In this document: piece after piece, positions 39,332 to 47,171 of the stretch
How positions within the stretch are numbered: position 1 is the first letter of the stretch
Layout: each line of letters starts with the position of its first letter
NCBI GenBank assembly: GCA_934408725.1
Contig: CAKRVB010000018.1
Span: 1 to 54,436 of the forward strand
Source of the DNA: an uncultured Marvinbryantia sp.
Lineage (GTDB): Bacteria; Bacillota; Clostridia; Lachnospirales; Lachnospiraceae
Reading direction: 5' to 3'
DNA length: 54,436 nucleotides
The notes under the pieces: generated by a model
The model's database searches: none
What the model saw: only the letters and a program-made list of their open reading frames with translations
Told to the model about the DNA's origin: nothing
Position numbers and translations under genes: made by a program

Positions 39332-39966
39332 CGATTCTCTATCTCCTCCCGGAACATTTCTCTTAATTTTTCGATCGCCGTTTTTTCGATTCTGGAAACA
39401 TAAGATCTGGAAATACCCAGAATTTCAGCAATTTCTCTCTGGGTCAGTTCTTTTTCCCTTCCAATGCCGTAACGCATTCGCAAAATGCACCGCTCTCTGT
39501 CATCCAGCTCTTTCTCCATTAACCTCTCCAGTTTTCTGGCATTGTCTTTTTGCTGCATCTGCTCAATCACATCTATTTTTTCACTTTCCAGAATGTCCAG
39601 CAGACTGATTTCATTTCCCTCTTTATCCGTTCCAATGGGATCATAAAGAGATACATCTCTGCTGATTTTTTTTCGATTGCGAAACAGCATCAGCAATTCA
39701 TTTTCTACACATCTTGCTGCATAAGTCGCCAGTTTATTGTTTTTCTGATGATTAAAAGTTCCCACTGCTTTTATCAGCCCTACAGTTCCAACCGCTATCA
39801 GATCTTCTGTTTCCTCTCCCTGATTAACATACTTTTTGGCCACATGTGCAACCAGACGAAGATTACGTTCAATCAGAATTCTTTTTGCATCCATATCGCC
39901 CTCCCGGTATCTGCGAAGGTAATAGGCTTCTTCTTCTGCAGTAAGCGGTTTTGGAAAGGACTTCAT
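39328..39966 (-). CDS. sigK: Sporulation sigma factor SigK, no pro-sequence
   Basis: The 212-residue sigma-70 family protein begins MKSFPKPLTAEEEAYYLRR, matching the mature start of SigK. Region 2 carries IERNLRLVAHVAKKY and EDLIAVGTVGLIKAV, with LATYAARCVENE; region 4 carries LTQREIAEILGISRSYVSRIE. The ATG at 39966 has GAGG 8 bases before it; a GTG three codons upstream is less likely. No membrane-tethering pro-sequence precedes it and the gene is not split by a skin element. That resembles Clostridioides difficile, where the pro-sequence is also missing. It drives late mother-cell genes. Confidence 0.93.
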   Translation of the reverse strand: MKSFPKPLTAEEEAYYLRRYREGDMDAKRILIERNLRLVAHVAKKYVNQGEETEDLIAVGTVGLIKAVGTFNHQKNNKLATYAARCVENELLMLFRNRKKISRDVSLYDPIGTDKEGNEISLLDILESEKIDVIEQMQQKDNARKLERLMEKELDDRERCILRMRYGIGREKELTQREIAEILGISRSYVSRIEKTAIEKLREMFREEIENR

Positions 39967-40034
39967 AAAAAGCACCTCAAAGGGGGTTTCTATTAGTTTA
40001 TGTGATACCCCACTTTTTAGTGCTTTTCCAACTC

Positions 40035-41258
40035 TTATTCCTGTCTTCTTAAAATATCATAATGGTCTGCGCATTGATCCAGCCGAACATAAAGCACCTG
40101 CTTCGGATGCGGAGCACTATCCTGCTCCTGCCCTTCCTCATTCAGAATCTGCAGTACTTTCGTACGGATATTCTCTCCGCCTGGCTTCATGATCTCGATC
40201 TCTTCGCCCACTGAGAACTTATTTCTCTGCTCTATTTTGCACAGTCCTTCTTCCGTCACATCCCCCACAATACCCAGATACGTATATTCTTTTACATAGG
40301 TATTGCTGTCATAGATCTGTGCGGATTCATCTGGCTTGCCATAAAAGAATCCTGTTGTAAACTGACGATAAGTACAGTTGGAAATCTGTTCCAGATACCA
40401 TGGCATATTTTTCTCATATAACTCTCTGGACTGCAGACAGTCATCAATTGCTTTTCGATAAGTTCTGGCTACTGTTGCCACATAAAGTGCCGTCTTCATA
40501 CGTCCTTCGATTTTCAGACTGTCGATTCCTGATTCCAGGATCTCCGGAATATGTTCAATCATACAGAGATCTTTGGAATTGAAGATATAGGTACCACGTT
40601 CATTTTCATAAACCGGCAGATACTCTCCTGGTCTGGTCTCTTCCACAATGGCATACTTCCACCTGCATGGATGTGTGCAGGCACCTCTGTTGGCATCTCT
40701 TCCTGTGAAATAATTACTCAGCAGGCAGCGGCCGGAATAGGAAATGCACATTGCACCATGAATAAACGTCTCAATCTCACAATCATCTGGAATATGTGCA
40801 CGAATCTGACGAATCTCTTCCAGAGAAAGTTCTCTGGCCGAAACGATTCTTTTGGCTCCCAGTTCATACCAGAATCGATAAGTTTCATAGTTGGTATTAT
40901 TCGCCTGTGTACTAATGTGGCGCTCAATCTCCGGGCAAACCCGTTTTGCAATGGAAAAGACACCCGGATCTGCAATAATCAATGCGTCTGGATGGATCTC
41001 TTTCAGTTCCCTGAAATACTGTTCTACTCCTTCCAGATCGTAATTGTGGGCAAGAATATTCGCTGTCACATAAACTTTTACGCCTCTGGCATGTGCGAAC
41101 TCAATTCCTTCTTTCATTTCTTCCATAGAAAAATTTTTTGCCTTAGCTCTCAATCCAAAAGCCTCGCCACCAATATATACTGCATCTGCCCCGAATATAA
41201 CAGCCGTCTTTAATACTTCAAGGCTGCTGGCAGGTATTAATAATTCTGGTTTTCTCAT
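40035..41258 (-). CDS. trhP: U32-family tRNA hydroxylation protein TrhP (YrrO-like)
   Basis: The 407-residue product has the U32 peptidase-type signature ETFIHGAMCISYSGRCLLS near residue 165, with further cysteines (GACTHPCRWKY) probably binding an Fe-S cluster. ELLIPASSLEVLKTAV starts the barrel. In E. coli and Bacillus, TrhP-type proteins hydroxylate the wobble uridine (ho5U34) in several tRNAs, with prephenate as source. A single TrhP is present here, unlike the YrrN/YrrO pair of Bacillus. It ends just before sigK and follows trmR by one base, so the two act in sequence on the same nucleotide. Confidence 0.9.
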   Translation of the reverse strand: MRKPELLIPASSLEVLKTAVIFGADAVYIGGEAFGLRAKAKNFSMEEMKEGIEFAHARGVKVYVTANILAHNYDLEGVEQYFRELKEIHPDALIIADPGVFSIAKRVCPEIERHISTQANNTNYETYRFWYELGAKRIVSARELSLEEIRQIRAHIPDDCEIETFIHGAMCISYSGRCLLSNYFTGRDANRGACTHPCRWKYAIVEETRPGEYLPVYENERGTYIFNSKDLCMIEHIPEILESGIDSLKIEGRMKTALYVATVARTYRKAIDDCLQSRELYEKNMPWYLEQISNCTYRQFTTGFFYGKPDESAQIYDSNTYVKEYTYLGIVGDVTEEGLCKIEQRNKFSVGEEIEIMKPGGENIRTKVLQILNEEGQEQDSAPHPKQVLYVRLDQCADHYDILRRQE

Positions 41259-41259
41259 C

Positions 41260-41916
41260 TTACTGCCTTTCTGTTTTCTTTTTGTAACTAACTGCTGCTC
41301 CGTCCCCTACAGGAAGAATAGAGGTCTCCAGACGTTCATCATGTTTCAGCACATAAAGATACTCCCGCATCCTTTTGTATATCGTACGGTTCCGCCGTTC
41401 GACTGCAAAATGTGATTCAATCAAATCGCCCTCCTGCAGTACATTATCCGACACCAGGATCCCTTCCGGTGCCAGAAGGCGCATAACTTCCGGATAAAAA
41501 TGAATATACTGTCCCTTGGCAGCATCCATAAAGATAAGGTCAAAAGAATCTTCCATCTCTCGAAGTATCTCCAGTGCGTCTCCCTCCAGAAGTGTAATCC
41601 TATGATCCATTCCGGCAGCTTGAAAATTCGCCTTCGCAACCGGAATTCTTTTTTCATATTTTTCAATGGTAACGATTCTGGTATCTTCTGACGTATATTT
41701 TGCCATCAAAAGTGCAGAAAACCCTACTGCAGTCCCTACTTCCAGAATCTTTGCCGGTTTTTTGATCTGCAGGAGTACTTTCAGGAAGCTTTGCATCTCC
41801 CTTCGAATAATCGGCACTCTGTCTTTCTTTGCCTGCAGTTCCAGCTGATCCAGAAACTGTCCACTCCCGGTATCCAGAGAATTGATATAGGTTACCATTC
41901 TCTCGTCTACTATCAT
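41260..41916 (-). CDS. trmR: tRNA 5-hydroxyuridine methyltransferase (TrmR/YrrM-like)
   Basis: The 218-residue class I methyltransferase has the COMT-type fold: ILEVGTAVGFSALLMA (SAM motif), DLIFMDAAKGQY (metal and catalytic region) and LVSDNVLQEG. In Bacillus the orthologue YrrM/TrmR converts ho5U34 to mo5U34. Its placement directly upstream of trhP supports the same two-step wobble modification here. Three bases separate it from the MltG-like gene before it. The alternative reading, a generic catechol O-methyltransferase, is unlikely given the context. Confidence 0.88.
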   Translation of the reverse strand: MIVDERMVTYINSLDTGSGQFLDQLELQAKKDRVPIIRREMQSFLKVLLQIKKPAKILEVGTAVGFSALLMAKYTSEDTRIVTIEKYEKRIPVAKANFQAAGMDHRITLLEGDALEILREMEDSFDLIFMDAAKGQYIHFYPEVMRLLAPEGILVSDNVLQEGDLIESHFAVERRNRTIYKRMREYLYVLKHDERLETSILPVGDGAAVSYKKKTERQ

Positions 41917-41919
41917 ATG

Positions 41920-42303
41920 TTATGTCTCCTTATTCTCTGACTCATCTCCATGACCACTGAGAATGGCGATCATCTGATTTCCACTCTGGGAAGTATTCAG
42001 CACATAATTGCCAGGCTGAATCTGGCCATGATATTCCGACAGACGTTCCTGTACCAAAAATACATAAGGATCGCTGATCAGTCCAAACTGTTTTAACATC
42101 TGTGCGATCTCTTTTGTACTTTCCCCTTCAGACACCACAACGGCAACATCTTTTCCAGGTGCTGCCGTCATTCCTTCTTCACTGTATATTTGTCTGCCAA
42201 ATGTAAAGGCAAAGGTTCCAAAGTGATATAATCCAATCGAAATCAGCACGATCAGCAGCATTCTCAGTACAAATAAGGAAATTCCTGCCATAAAATGCTT
42301 CAA
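41920..42303 (-). CDS. Truncated MltG/YceG-like protein (no catalytic domain)
   Basis: The 127-residue product has one membrane span near residues 8-30 and a LysM-like region (VVVSEGESTKEIAQMLKQFGLI), followed by IQPGNYVLNTSQS. This is the N-terminal part of the endolytic murein transglycosylase MltG, whose catalytic Glu domain of about 200 residues is absent. The ORF ends normally 3 bases before trmR with no trace of the missing part. The position is that of yrrL (mltG) in Bacillus. It could be a non-catalytic relative that binds glycan or a partner such as a cell-wall synthase. Confidence 0.8.
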   Translation of the reverse strand: MKHFMAGISLFVLRMLLIVLISIGLYHFGTFAFTFGRQIYSEEGMTAAPGKDVAVVVSEGESTKEIAQMLKQFGLISDPYVFLVQERLSEYHGQIQPGNYVLNTSQSGNQMIAILSGHGDESENKET

Positions 42304-42333
42304 TCTGTCATCCTCCTGTTTTACCGTCAGTCT

Positions 42334-42696
42334 TTACATCTGGTAAATATCATTGGCAATATCATCCAGATCCAGTTCTACTGATTCCACCACTTTACCT
42401 GCAATTTGCTGTAACATACGGCAAATTGCAAGTTCACACCGCAGATATTCTTCTACCAGAGGGTTTTTCAGTAACTCATCATATTGCCTGTCAAACTGCT
42501 GCGTTCTTTCATAAAGAGATTCCACATCTCCGCTGTTCTGCAAATGATAACACTCTTTCCGGTATTGATTCACCTTACTTTTCAGTTCCGGATCCTGGGA
42601 AAGTCTGTTCTTTACTGCTTTATAATCCTTATATACATCACTGTCATGAATCACACGAATCAATGCCAGTGTGTAGATCTCTACATTATCCTTCAT
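42334..42696 (-). CDS. YlbF/YmcA-family regulator
   Basis: The product is 120 residues and largely helical, with the Com_YlbF pattern (LIRVIHDSDVYKDYKAVKNRL, followed by heptad-like ERTQQFDRQYDELLKN). In Bacillus, YlbF, YmcA and YaaT form the Y-complex that guides RNase Y cleavage and affects competence, biofilm and sporulation. It sits immediately after the RNase J gene, which supports a role in RNA turnover. Whether it is the YlbF or YmcA counterpart is not clear. Confidence 0.85.
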   Translation of the reverse strand: MKDNVEIYTLALIRVIHDSDVYKDYKAVKNRLSQDPELKSKVNQYRKECYHLQNSGDVESLYERTQQFDRQYDELLKNPLVEEYLRCELAICRMLQQIAGKVVESVELDLDDIANDIYQM

Positions 42697-42722
42697 TGAA
42701 ACCCTTCCGTCCGACTTCGTTC

Positions 42723-44387
42723 TCAGATCTCCATAATAATCGGCAGGATCATCGGACTTCTCTTTGTTCTCTTCCAGATGAAACTATTCAGATCATCTTT
42801 TATTGTATTCTTAATCTTGCCCCAGTCTGTCACATGCTTTGCGCTGCAATACTCCAGCGCATCCAGAACCACCTGTCTGGCATCTTCCATCAGATCTTCG
42901 GATTCTCTTACATAAACAAATCCACGGGATACAATATCCGGACCAGCCAGAAGCTGATTACTGTATTTTTCCAGTGAAAGTACCACAATCACAATTCCAT
43001 CCTCAGCCAGATGCTGTCTGTCTCGAAGTACAATATTACCTACATCACCAACTCCCAGACCATCTACCAGAATACCTCCGGTCTGTACCTTATCTACAAT
43101 CTTGGCATCCTCCTGATCCAGTGCCAGTACATCGCCTGCACGGAGGATAAAAATATTCTCCTTTGGGATACCAAGACTGGCTGCCAGTCCTGCCTGCGCT
43201 TTCAGATGACGCAGCTCTCCATGTACCGGGATCGCATATTTCGGATGTACCAGGGAATAGATCAGCTTAATCTCTTCCTGGCATGCATGTCCGGAAACAT
43301 GTGCATCCTGGAAAATAACGTCTGCCCCCTTTGCGGTCAGTTCGTTGATCACCTTGGATACTGCTTTTTCATTTCCCGGAATCGGATTGGAACTGAAGAT
43401 AACAGTATCACCTGGCTTAATCGTTACCTTGCGGTGCATATCCGCTGCCATTCTGGACAATGCCGCCATGGACTCGCCCTGACTTCCGGTAGTGATCAGA
43501 ACCATCTGCTCATCAGGATAATTTTTCATCTGTTCAATCTCGATCAATGTCTGATCCGGGATATTCAGATATCCAAGTTCTGAGGCTGTCGCAATAATAT
43601 TCACCATGCTTCGGCCTTCTACTACTACTTTTCTTCCATACTTATATGCAGAATTGATAATCTGCTGTACACGATCTACATTCGATGCAAAAGTAGCAAT
43701 AATAATACGAGTATTGCGGTGTTCTGCAAAAATATTGTCAAATGTCTTTCCTACTGTACGCTCTGACATGGTAAATCCTGGGCGTTCTGCATTCGTGCTG
43801 TCGCACATCAGGGCGAGTACTCCCTTTTTACCAATCTCACCAAAACGCTGTAAATCAATCGCATCTCCGAATACCGGTGTATAGTCTACCTTAAAGTCTC
43901 CGGTGTGTACCACAATACCTGCCGGTGAATAAATTGCCAGTGCAGAAGCATCCTGAATACTGTGATTGGTCTTGATAAATTCTATACGAAATGCTCCAAG
44001 ATTAATGGATTGTCCATGCTTTACCACTTTTCTCTTAGTGGTCTTCAGCAAACCATGTTCCTTGAACTTATTCTCAATGATACCTATCGTCAGTTTTGTT
44101 GCATAAATCGGTGCATTGATTTCCTTCATCACATAAGGGAGTGCGCCAATATGATCTTCATGGCCATGTGTAATAACAAATCCCTTCACTTTGTCTGCAT
44201 GTTCCTTCAAATAAGTGATATCCGGGATGACCAGGTCAATTCCCAGCATATCATCCTCCGGAAATGACAAACCACAGTCCACTACTACGATACTGTCTTC
44301 GAACTCAAAGGCTGTGATATTCATTCCAATCTGTTCCAGTCCCCCAAGCGGGATAATTTTCAATTTTGAATTATTTATATTTTTCAA
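42723..44387 (-). CDS. rnj: Ribonuclease J
   Basis: The 554-residue metallo-beta-lactamase/beta-CASP ribonuclease has ITHGHEDHIGALPY as the zinc-binding signature near residue 75. Further motifs are VVHTGDFKVDYTPV, LMCDSTNAERPG, TTGSQGESMAALSRMA and HVSGHA. It degrades and matures RNA both 5'-to-3' and internally. The C-terminal domain ends at IILPIIMEI, as in RNase J. There is a single copy in the window, so J1 and J2 cannot be told apart. It stands between the DUF1292 gene and ylbF in the ireB-ruvX cluster. Confidence 0.95.
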   Translation of the reverse strand: MKNINNSKLKIIPLGGLEQIGMNITAFEFEDSIVVVDCGLSFPEDDMLGIDLVIPDITYLKEHADKVKGFVITHGHEDHIGALPYVMKEINAPIYATKLTIGIIENKFKEHGLLKTTKRKVVKHGQSINLGAFRIEFIKTNHSIQDASALAIYSPAGIVVHTGDFKVDYTPVFGDAIDLQRFGEIGKKGVLALMCDSTNAERPGFTMSERTVGKTFDNIFAEHRNTRIIIATFASNVDRVQQIINSAYKYGRKVVVEGRSMVNIIATASELGYLNIPDQTLIEIEQMKNYPDEQMVLITTGSQGESMAALSRMAADMHRKVTIKPGDTVIFSSNPIPGNEKAVSKVINELTAKGADVIFQDAHVSGHACQEEIKLIYSLVHPKYAIPVHGELRHLKAQAGLAASLGIPKENIFILRAGDVLALDQEDAKIVDKVQTGGILVDGLGVGDVGNIVLRDRQHLAEDGIVIVVLSLEKYSNQLLAGPDIVSRGFVYVRESEDLMEDARQVVLDALEYCSAKHVTDWGKIKNTIKDDLNSFIWKRTKRSPMILPIIMEI

Positions 44388-44404
44388 TCAAATCTCCTTT
44401 CTGT

Positions 44405-44665
44405 TTAGAACGTCAGATCTACGTCTTCCAGCATCTCGCCGAAGATCACAGATAAGGCCTCTAACTCATCATCATCTTCTACAATCTCATATACTGCTTC
44501 CTGTTCTCCATCTTCTGAAAGATCCTTCAGGATCAGTGCTTCACCATCTCCATCTTCCGCATCTGTCACAAGAATATAATCTGCTCCGTTAATTCTGGTT
44601 TGTTCCAACACAAAAAAATCTACCGTTTCCTGAGAATCCGGTAACTGAAATGCGATCTTTTCCAT
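44405..44665 (-). CDS. DUF1292 protein (YrzB-like)
   Basis: The 86-residue acidic protein contains the family pattern VDFFVLEQTRINGADYILVTDAE and EAVYEIVEDDDELEAL. The family is conserved between ruvX and the genes that follow it in many Firmicutes; no biochemical role is established. The start ATG has a weak ribosome-binding site, and the ruvX stop is 43 bases upstream. Confidence 0.9.
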   Translation of the reverse strand: MEKIAFQLPDSQETVDFFVLEQTRINGADYILVTDAEDGDGEALILKDLSEDGEQEAVYEIVEDDDELEALSVIFGEMLEDVDLTF

Positions 44666-44708
44666 TAATTCTAAGCTCCCAATTTTACTGTCCGACAGTC
44701 TCTTTTTC

Positions 44709-45179
44709 CTAAAGAGACTGCTCCTCTGCGTCTTTCTGCTCCTGCATACGGCAGTAATCCATATATCCCTGTAAGATATATACCGCTGCCAGCATATCTA
44801 CATATTCTTTTCGATGCTCTCTGCGGATGCCGGCTTCTATCATGGTACGGTCTGCTTCTACCGTTGTCAGCCGCTCATCCCAGGTCACAACTTCCAGTCC
44901 TGTTCTGCGTTCCAGCATCTCTTTAAATGCAAGTGTCTTCTCCACTCTGTCACCAAGGGTATTATTCATATGCTTCGGCAGACCCAGTACAATCTTCTTA
45001 ACATCGTATTCATCAATGATCGCCTCAATTCTTGCACAGGTCTGTCTCAACTTGTTCTCTGCATTTCTTCTGATAATCTCCAGCCCCTGTGCTGTGATTC
45101 CAAGGCCATCACTGACAGCCACGCCTACCGTCTTGGACCCAAAGTCCAGTCCTATCATTCTATCCATATTCTGACTCAT
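44709..45179 (-). CDS. ruvX: Holliday-junction resolvase-like protein RuvX (YqgF)
   Basis: The 156-residue RNase-H-fold protein has [15 protein letters not shown] (first catalytic Asp), [10 protein letters not shown], and [12 protein letters not shown]. Members are proposed to process 16S rRNA 5' ends or resolve recombination junctions. Its start overlaps the ireB stop by one base (TAATG). Gene order ireB-ruvX-DUF1292 is conserved across Firmicutes. Confidence 0.94.
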   Translation of the reverse strand: MSQNMDRMIGLDFGSKTVGVAVSDGLGITAQGLEIIRRNAENKLRQTCARIEAIIDEYDVKKIVLGLPKHMNNTLGDRVEKTLAFKEMLERRTGLEVVTWDERLTTVEADRTMIEAGIRREHRKEYVDMLAAVYILQGYMDYCRMQEQKDAEEQSL

Positions 45180-45436
45180 TATGCCCTGTTCTTAATATAT
45201 TCTTTTAATAATTCTTCTACCAGTTCGTCCCTCTCTACCTTCATAATCATACTTCTGGCATTCTTATGGCTGGTAATATACGTAGGGTCTCCCGACATGA
45301 TATAACCTACAATCTGATTCACCGGGTTGTATCCTTTTTCTTCCATTGCATCATATACTGCGTCCAGTATATCCTTTACGCTGACCTCGGTGTCGAGATT
45401 GAATTTAAAATACTGTGTATTATTCACTTTTTCCAT
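45179..45436 (-). CDS. ireB: IreB-family regulatory phosphoprotein
   Basis: The 85-residue product matches IreB (YrzL): [24 protein letters not shown], then [21 protein letters not shown]. In Enterococcus, IreB is phosphorylated by the Ser/Thr kinase IreK and modulates cephalosporin resistance. The N-terminus has one candidate Thr before the conserved core. It starts the ireB-ruvX operon and is separated from mtaB by 29 bases. Confidence 0.93.
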   Translation of the reverse strand: MEKVNNTQYFKFNLDTEVSVKDILDAVYDAMEEKGYNPVNQIVGYIMSGDPTYITSHKNARSMIMKVERDELVEELLKEYIKNRA

Positions 45437-45465
45437 TTTCCACGCCCCATCTTGCTTGTTTAGAT

Positions 45466-46776
45466 TTATTCTACATCAGACTTCTGTAAAATACAATCAC
45501 AAATTTTGTTGTGAAGATCACGTCCATCATCTGGGACTGTCACCTTCAGATACTCTCTGGTATGGCCCTGCCAGCAGGAAATTCCGTCTTTTTCCACCGC
45601 TTCCTCAAAGAGTACTTCTACTGGTTTTCCGATATAACAGGACTCAAATGCATGCTTATTTTTTTCATTCAGCTGCTGCAGAATATGACTTCTTTTGGTC
45701 TTGATCTCCTCTGAAATCTGTCCTTCCATATCTGCTGCACGGGTTCCCTTTCTTCTGGAATATTTGAAAATATGTGTTTCATAGAAGTTCACTTTTTTCA
45801 GGAACTGCTTTGTTATCTCAAATTCTTCCTCACTCTCCTGTGGGAATCCTACAATCACATCTGTGGTCAGAGCCGGATGATCAAAATACTTTCTAAGCAG
45901 CTCACATTTTTCATAATATTCTTCCGCCGTATATCTGCGGTTCATTCGTTTCAGTGTTGCGTTGCAGCCACTTTGAAGCGATAGATGAAAATGCGGACAC
46001 ATTTTCTCCATACTGCCAATGGCTCTGGCAAATTCCTCGGTAATAATACGTGGTTCCAGTGATCCCAGACGAATCCGGCGGATTCCTTCCGTCTCATGCA
46101 CAGCCTGAATCAGTCCGAGCAGATTACTGCCATCCTCTTTATCAATTCCATAAGAGCTCAGATGGATTCCGGTCAGCACCACTTCCTGATAGCCTGCTGC
46201 GGCCAGCTGTTTCACTTCATTCACCACATCTTCCAGTTCCCTGCTTCGCACTCGGCCTCTGGCGTATGGAATGATACAATAAGAGCAGAACTGATTACAT
46301 CCATCCTGCACCTTAATATAAGCTCTGGTATGTTCTGCTGTCTTATGAATAGACAATGCTTCGTATTCCTTTGTATGATTGATATCTATCAGCGCTACTC
46401 CCTGATCTGGCATCTCTTCTGAATGAGATTTTTCATATACTTCCAGGATCTCTGCCAGATGCTGCTTCTGATTGTTGCCAATCACAATATCGATTGCCTC
46501 ATCTGCTTTCAGTTCTTCGCCCGCAGCCTGCACATAGCACCCGGCAGCCACTACGATTGCCTGCGGGTTCATTTTTTTTGCTTTATGAAGCATCTGTCTG
46601 GACTTGCGGTCTGCAATATTGGTTACCGTACAGGTATTGATGACATAAATATCAGCTCCCGGTGCAAATGGTACAATCTCATACCCTTTTTCTTCCAGGA
46701 TCTGCTGCATCGCCTCTGTCTCATATGCGTTTACCTTACATCCAAGATTATGGAGCGCTACTTTTTTGTTTTTCAT
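45466..46776 (-). CDS. mtaB: tRNA (t6A37) methylthiotransferase MtaB
   Basis: MtaB adds a methylthio group to t6A37 of tRNAs. The 436-residue product has an N-terminal UPF0004 domain with conserved cysteines (NLGCKVN, INTCTVTN, AAGCYVQ) that bind the auxiliary cluster, the radical-SAM CX3CX2C as CNQFCSYC near residue 150, and a C-terminal TRAM domain. The ATG at 46776 begins the typical MKNKKVALHNLGCKVN and has AAAGGA before it; the longer frame lacks support. In Bacillus the orthologue YqeV follows rsmE; here thiI, a cysteine desulfurase and an HPr-like gene are in between. Confidence 0.95.
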   Translation of the reverse strand: MKNKKVALHNLGCKVNAYETEAMQQILEEKGYEIVPFAPGADIYVINTCTVTNIADRKSRQMLHKAKKMNPQAIVVAAGCYVQAAGEELKADEAIDIVIGNNQKQHLAEILEVYEKSHSEEMPDQGVALIDINHTKEYEALSIHKTAEHTRAYIKVQDGCNQFCSYCIIPYARGRVRSRELEDVVNEVKQLAAAGYQEVVLTGIHLSSYGIDKEDGSNLLGLIQAVHETEGIRRIRLGSLEPRIITEEFARAIGSMEKMCPHFHLSLQSGCNATLKRMNRRYTAEEYYEKCELLRKYFDHPALTTDVIVGFPQESEEEFEITKQFLKKVNFYETHIFKYSRRKGTRAADMEGQISEEIKTKRSHILQQLNEKNKHAFESCYIGKPVEVLFEEAVEKDGISCWQGHTREYLKVTVPDDGRDLHNKICDCILQKSDVE

Positions 46777-46811
46777 CTTGACTTTTTCCTTTCCGAAAGG
46801 TAATATCAGAC

Positions 46812-46841
46812 TTGTATTACAGTACATTTTTTACATAAAAT
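46812..46841 (+). promoter_or_regulatory. Promoter of the HPr-like gene
   Basis: TTGTAT (46812-46817) and TAAAAT (46836-46841) are 18 bases apart, upstream of the GGAG of the HPr-like gene. Confidence 0.5.
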
Positions 46842-46868
46842 TAAAACAAACAGTAAGGAGAGTTTTTT

Positions 46869-47102
46869 ATGAAAACAGTACAGATTTCTTTAAATTCTAT
46901 TGATAAAGTAAAATCCTTCGTTAATGACATTACCAAATTCGATTATGATTTTGATTTAGTATCCGGAAGATATGTGATTGATGCAAAATCCATTATGGGT
47001 ATCTTCAGCCTGGATCTTTCCAAGCCGATCGAACTGAATATCCATGCAGAAGATGATGTAGATACTATTTTAGATGTTTTGAAGCCATACGTAATTGAAT
47101 AA
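46869..47102 (+). CDS. HPr-fold protein lacking the phosphorylatable histidine
   Basis: This 77-residue protein aligns with HPr over the second half: the FDYDFDLVSGRYVIDAKSIMGIFSL segment fits the strand and Ser-46 helix region, followed by a closing helix (DDVDTILDVLKPYV). The active-site GLHARPA segment of HPr is replaced by LNSIDKVKS, so the histidine that takes phosphate from Enzyme I is gone; the KSIMG serine is kept. It cannot serve in sugar transport as such and may instead be a regulatory protein like Crh, or unrelated in role. It has AAGGAG and its own terminator, a stand-alone plus-strand gene between two minus-strand operons. Confidence 0.85.
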   Translation: MKTVQISLNSIDKVKSFVNDITKFDYDFDLVSGRYVIDAKSIMGIFSLDLSKPIELNIHAEDDVDTILDVLKPYVIE

Positions 47103-47125
47103 TCAAATCACTATGGAACAGATAG

Positions 47126-47156
47126 GAATCCTGCTTTTCAGGCAGGATTCTTTTTT
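47126..47156. terminator. Terminator between the HPr-like gene and thiI
   Basis: GAATCCTGC (47126-47134) and GCAGGATTC (47142-47150) form a perfect stem followed by TTTTTT. It serves the HPr-like gene and, in reverse, the convergent thiI. Confidence 0.85.
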
Positions 47157-47171
47157 ATTCCATAAAATCTG

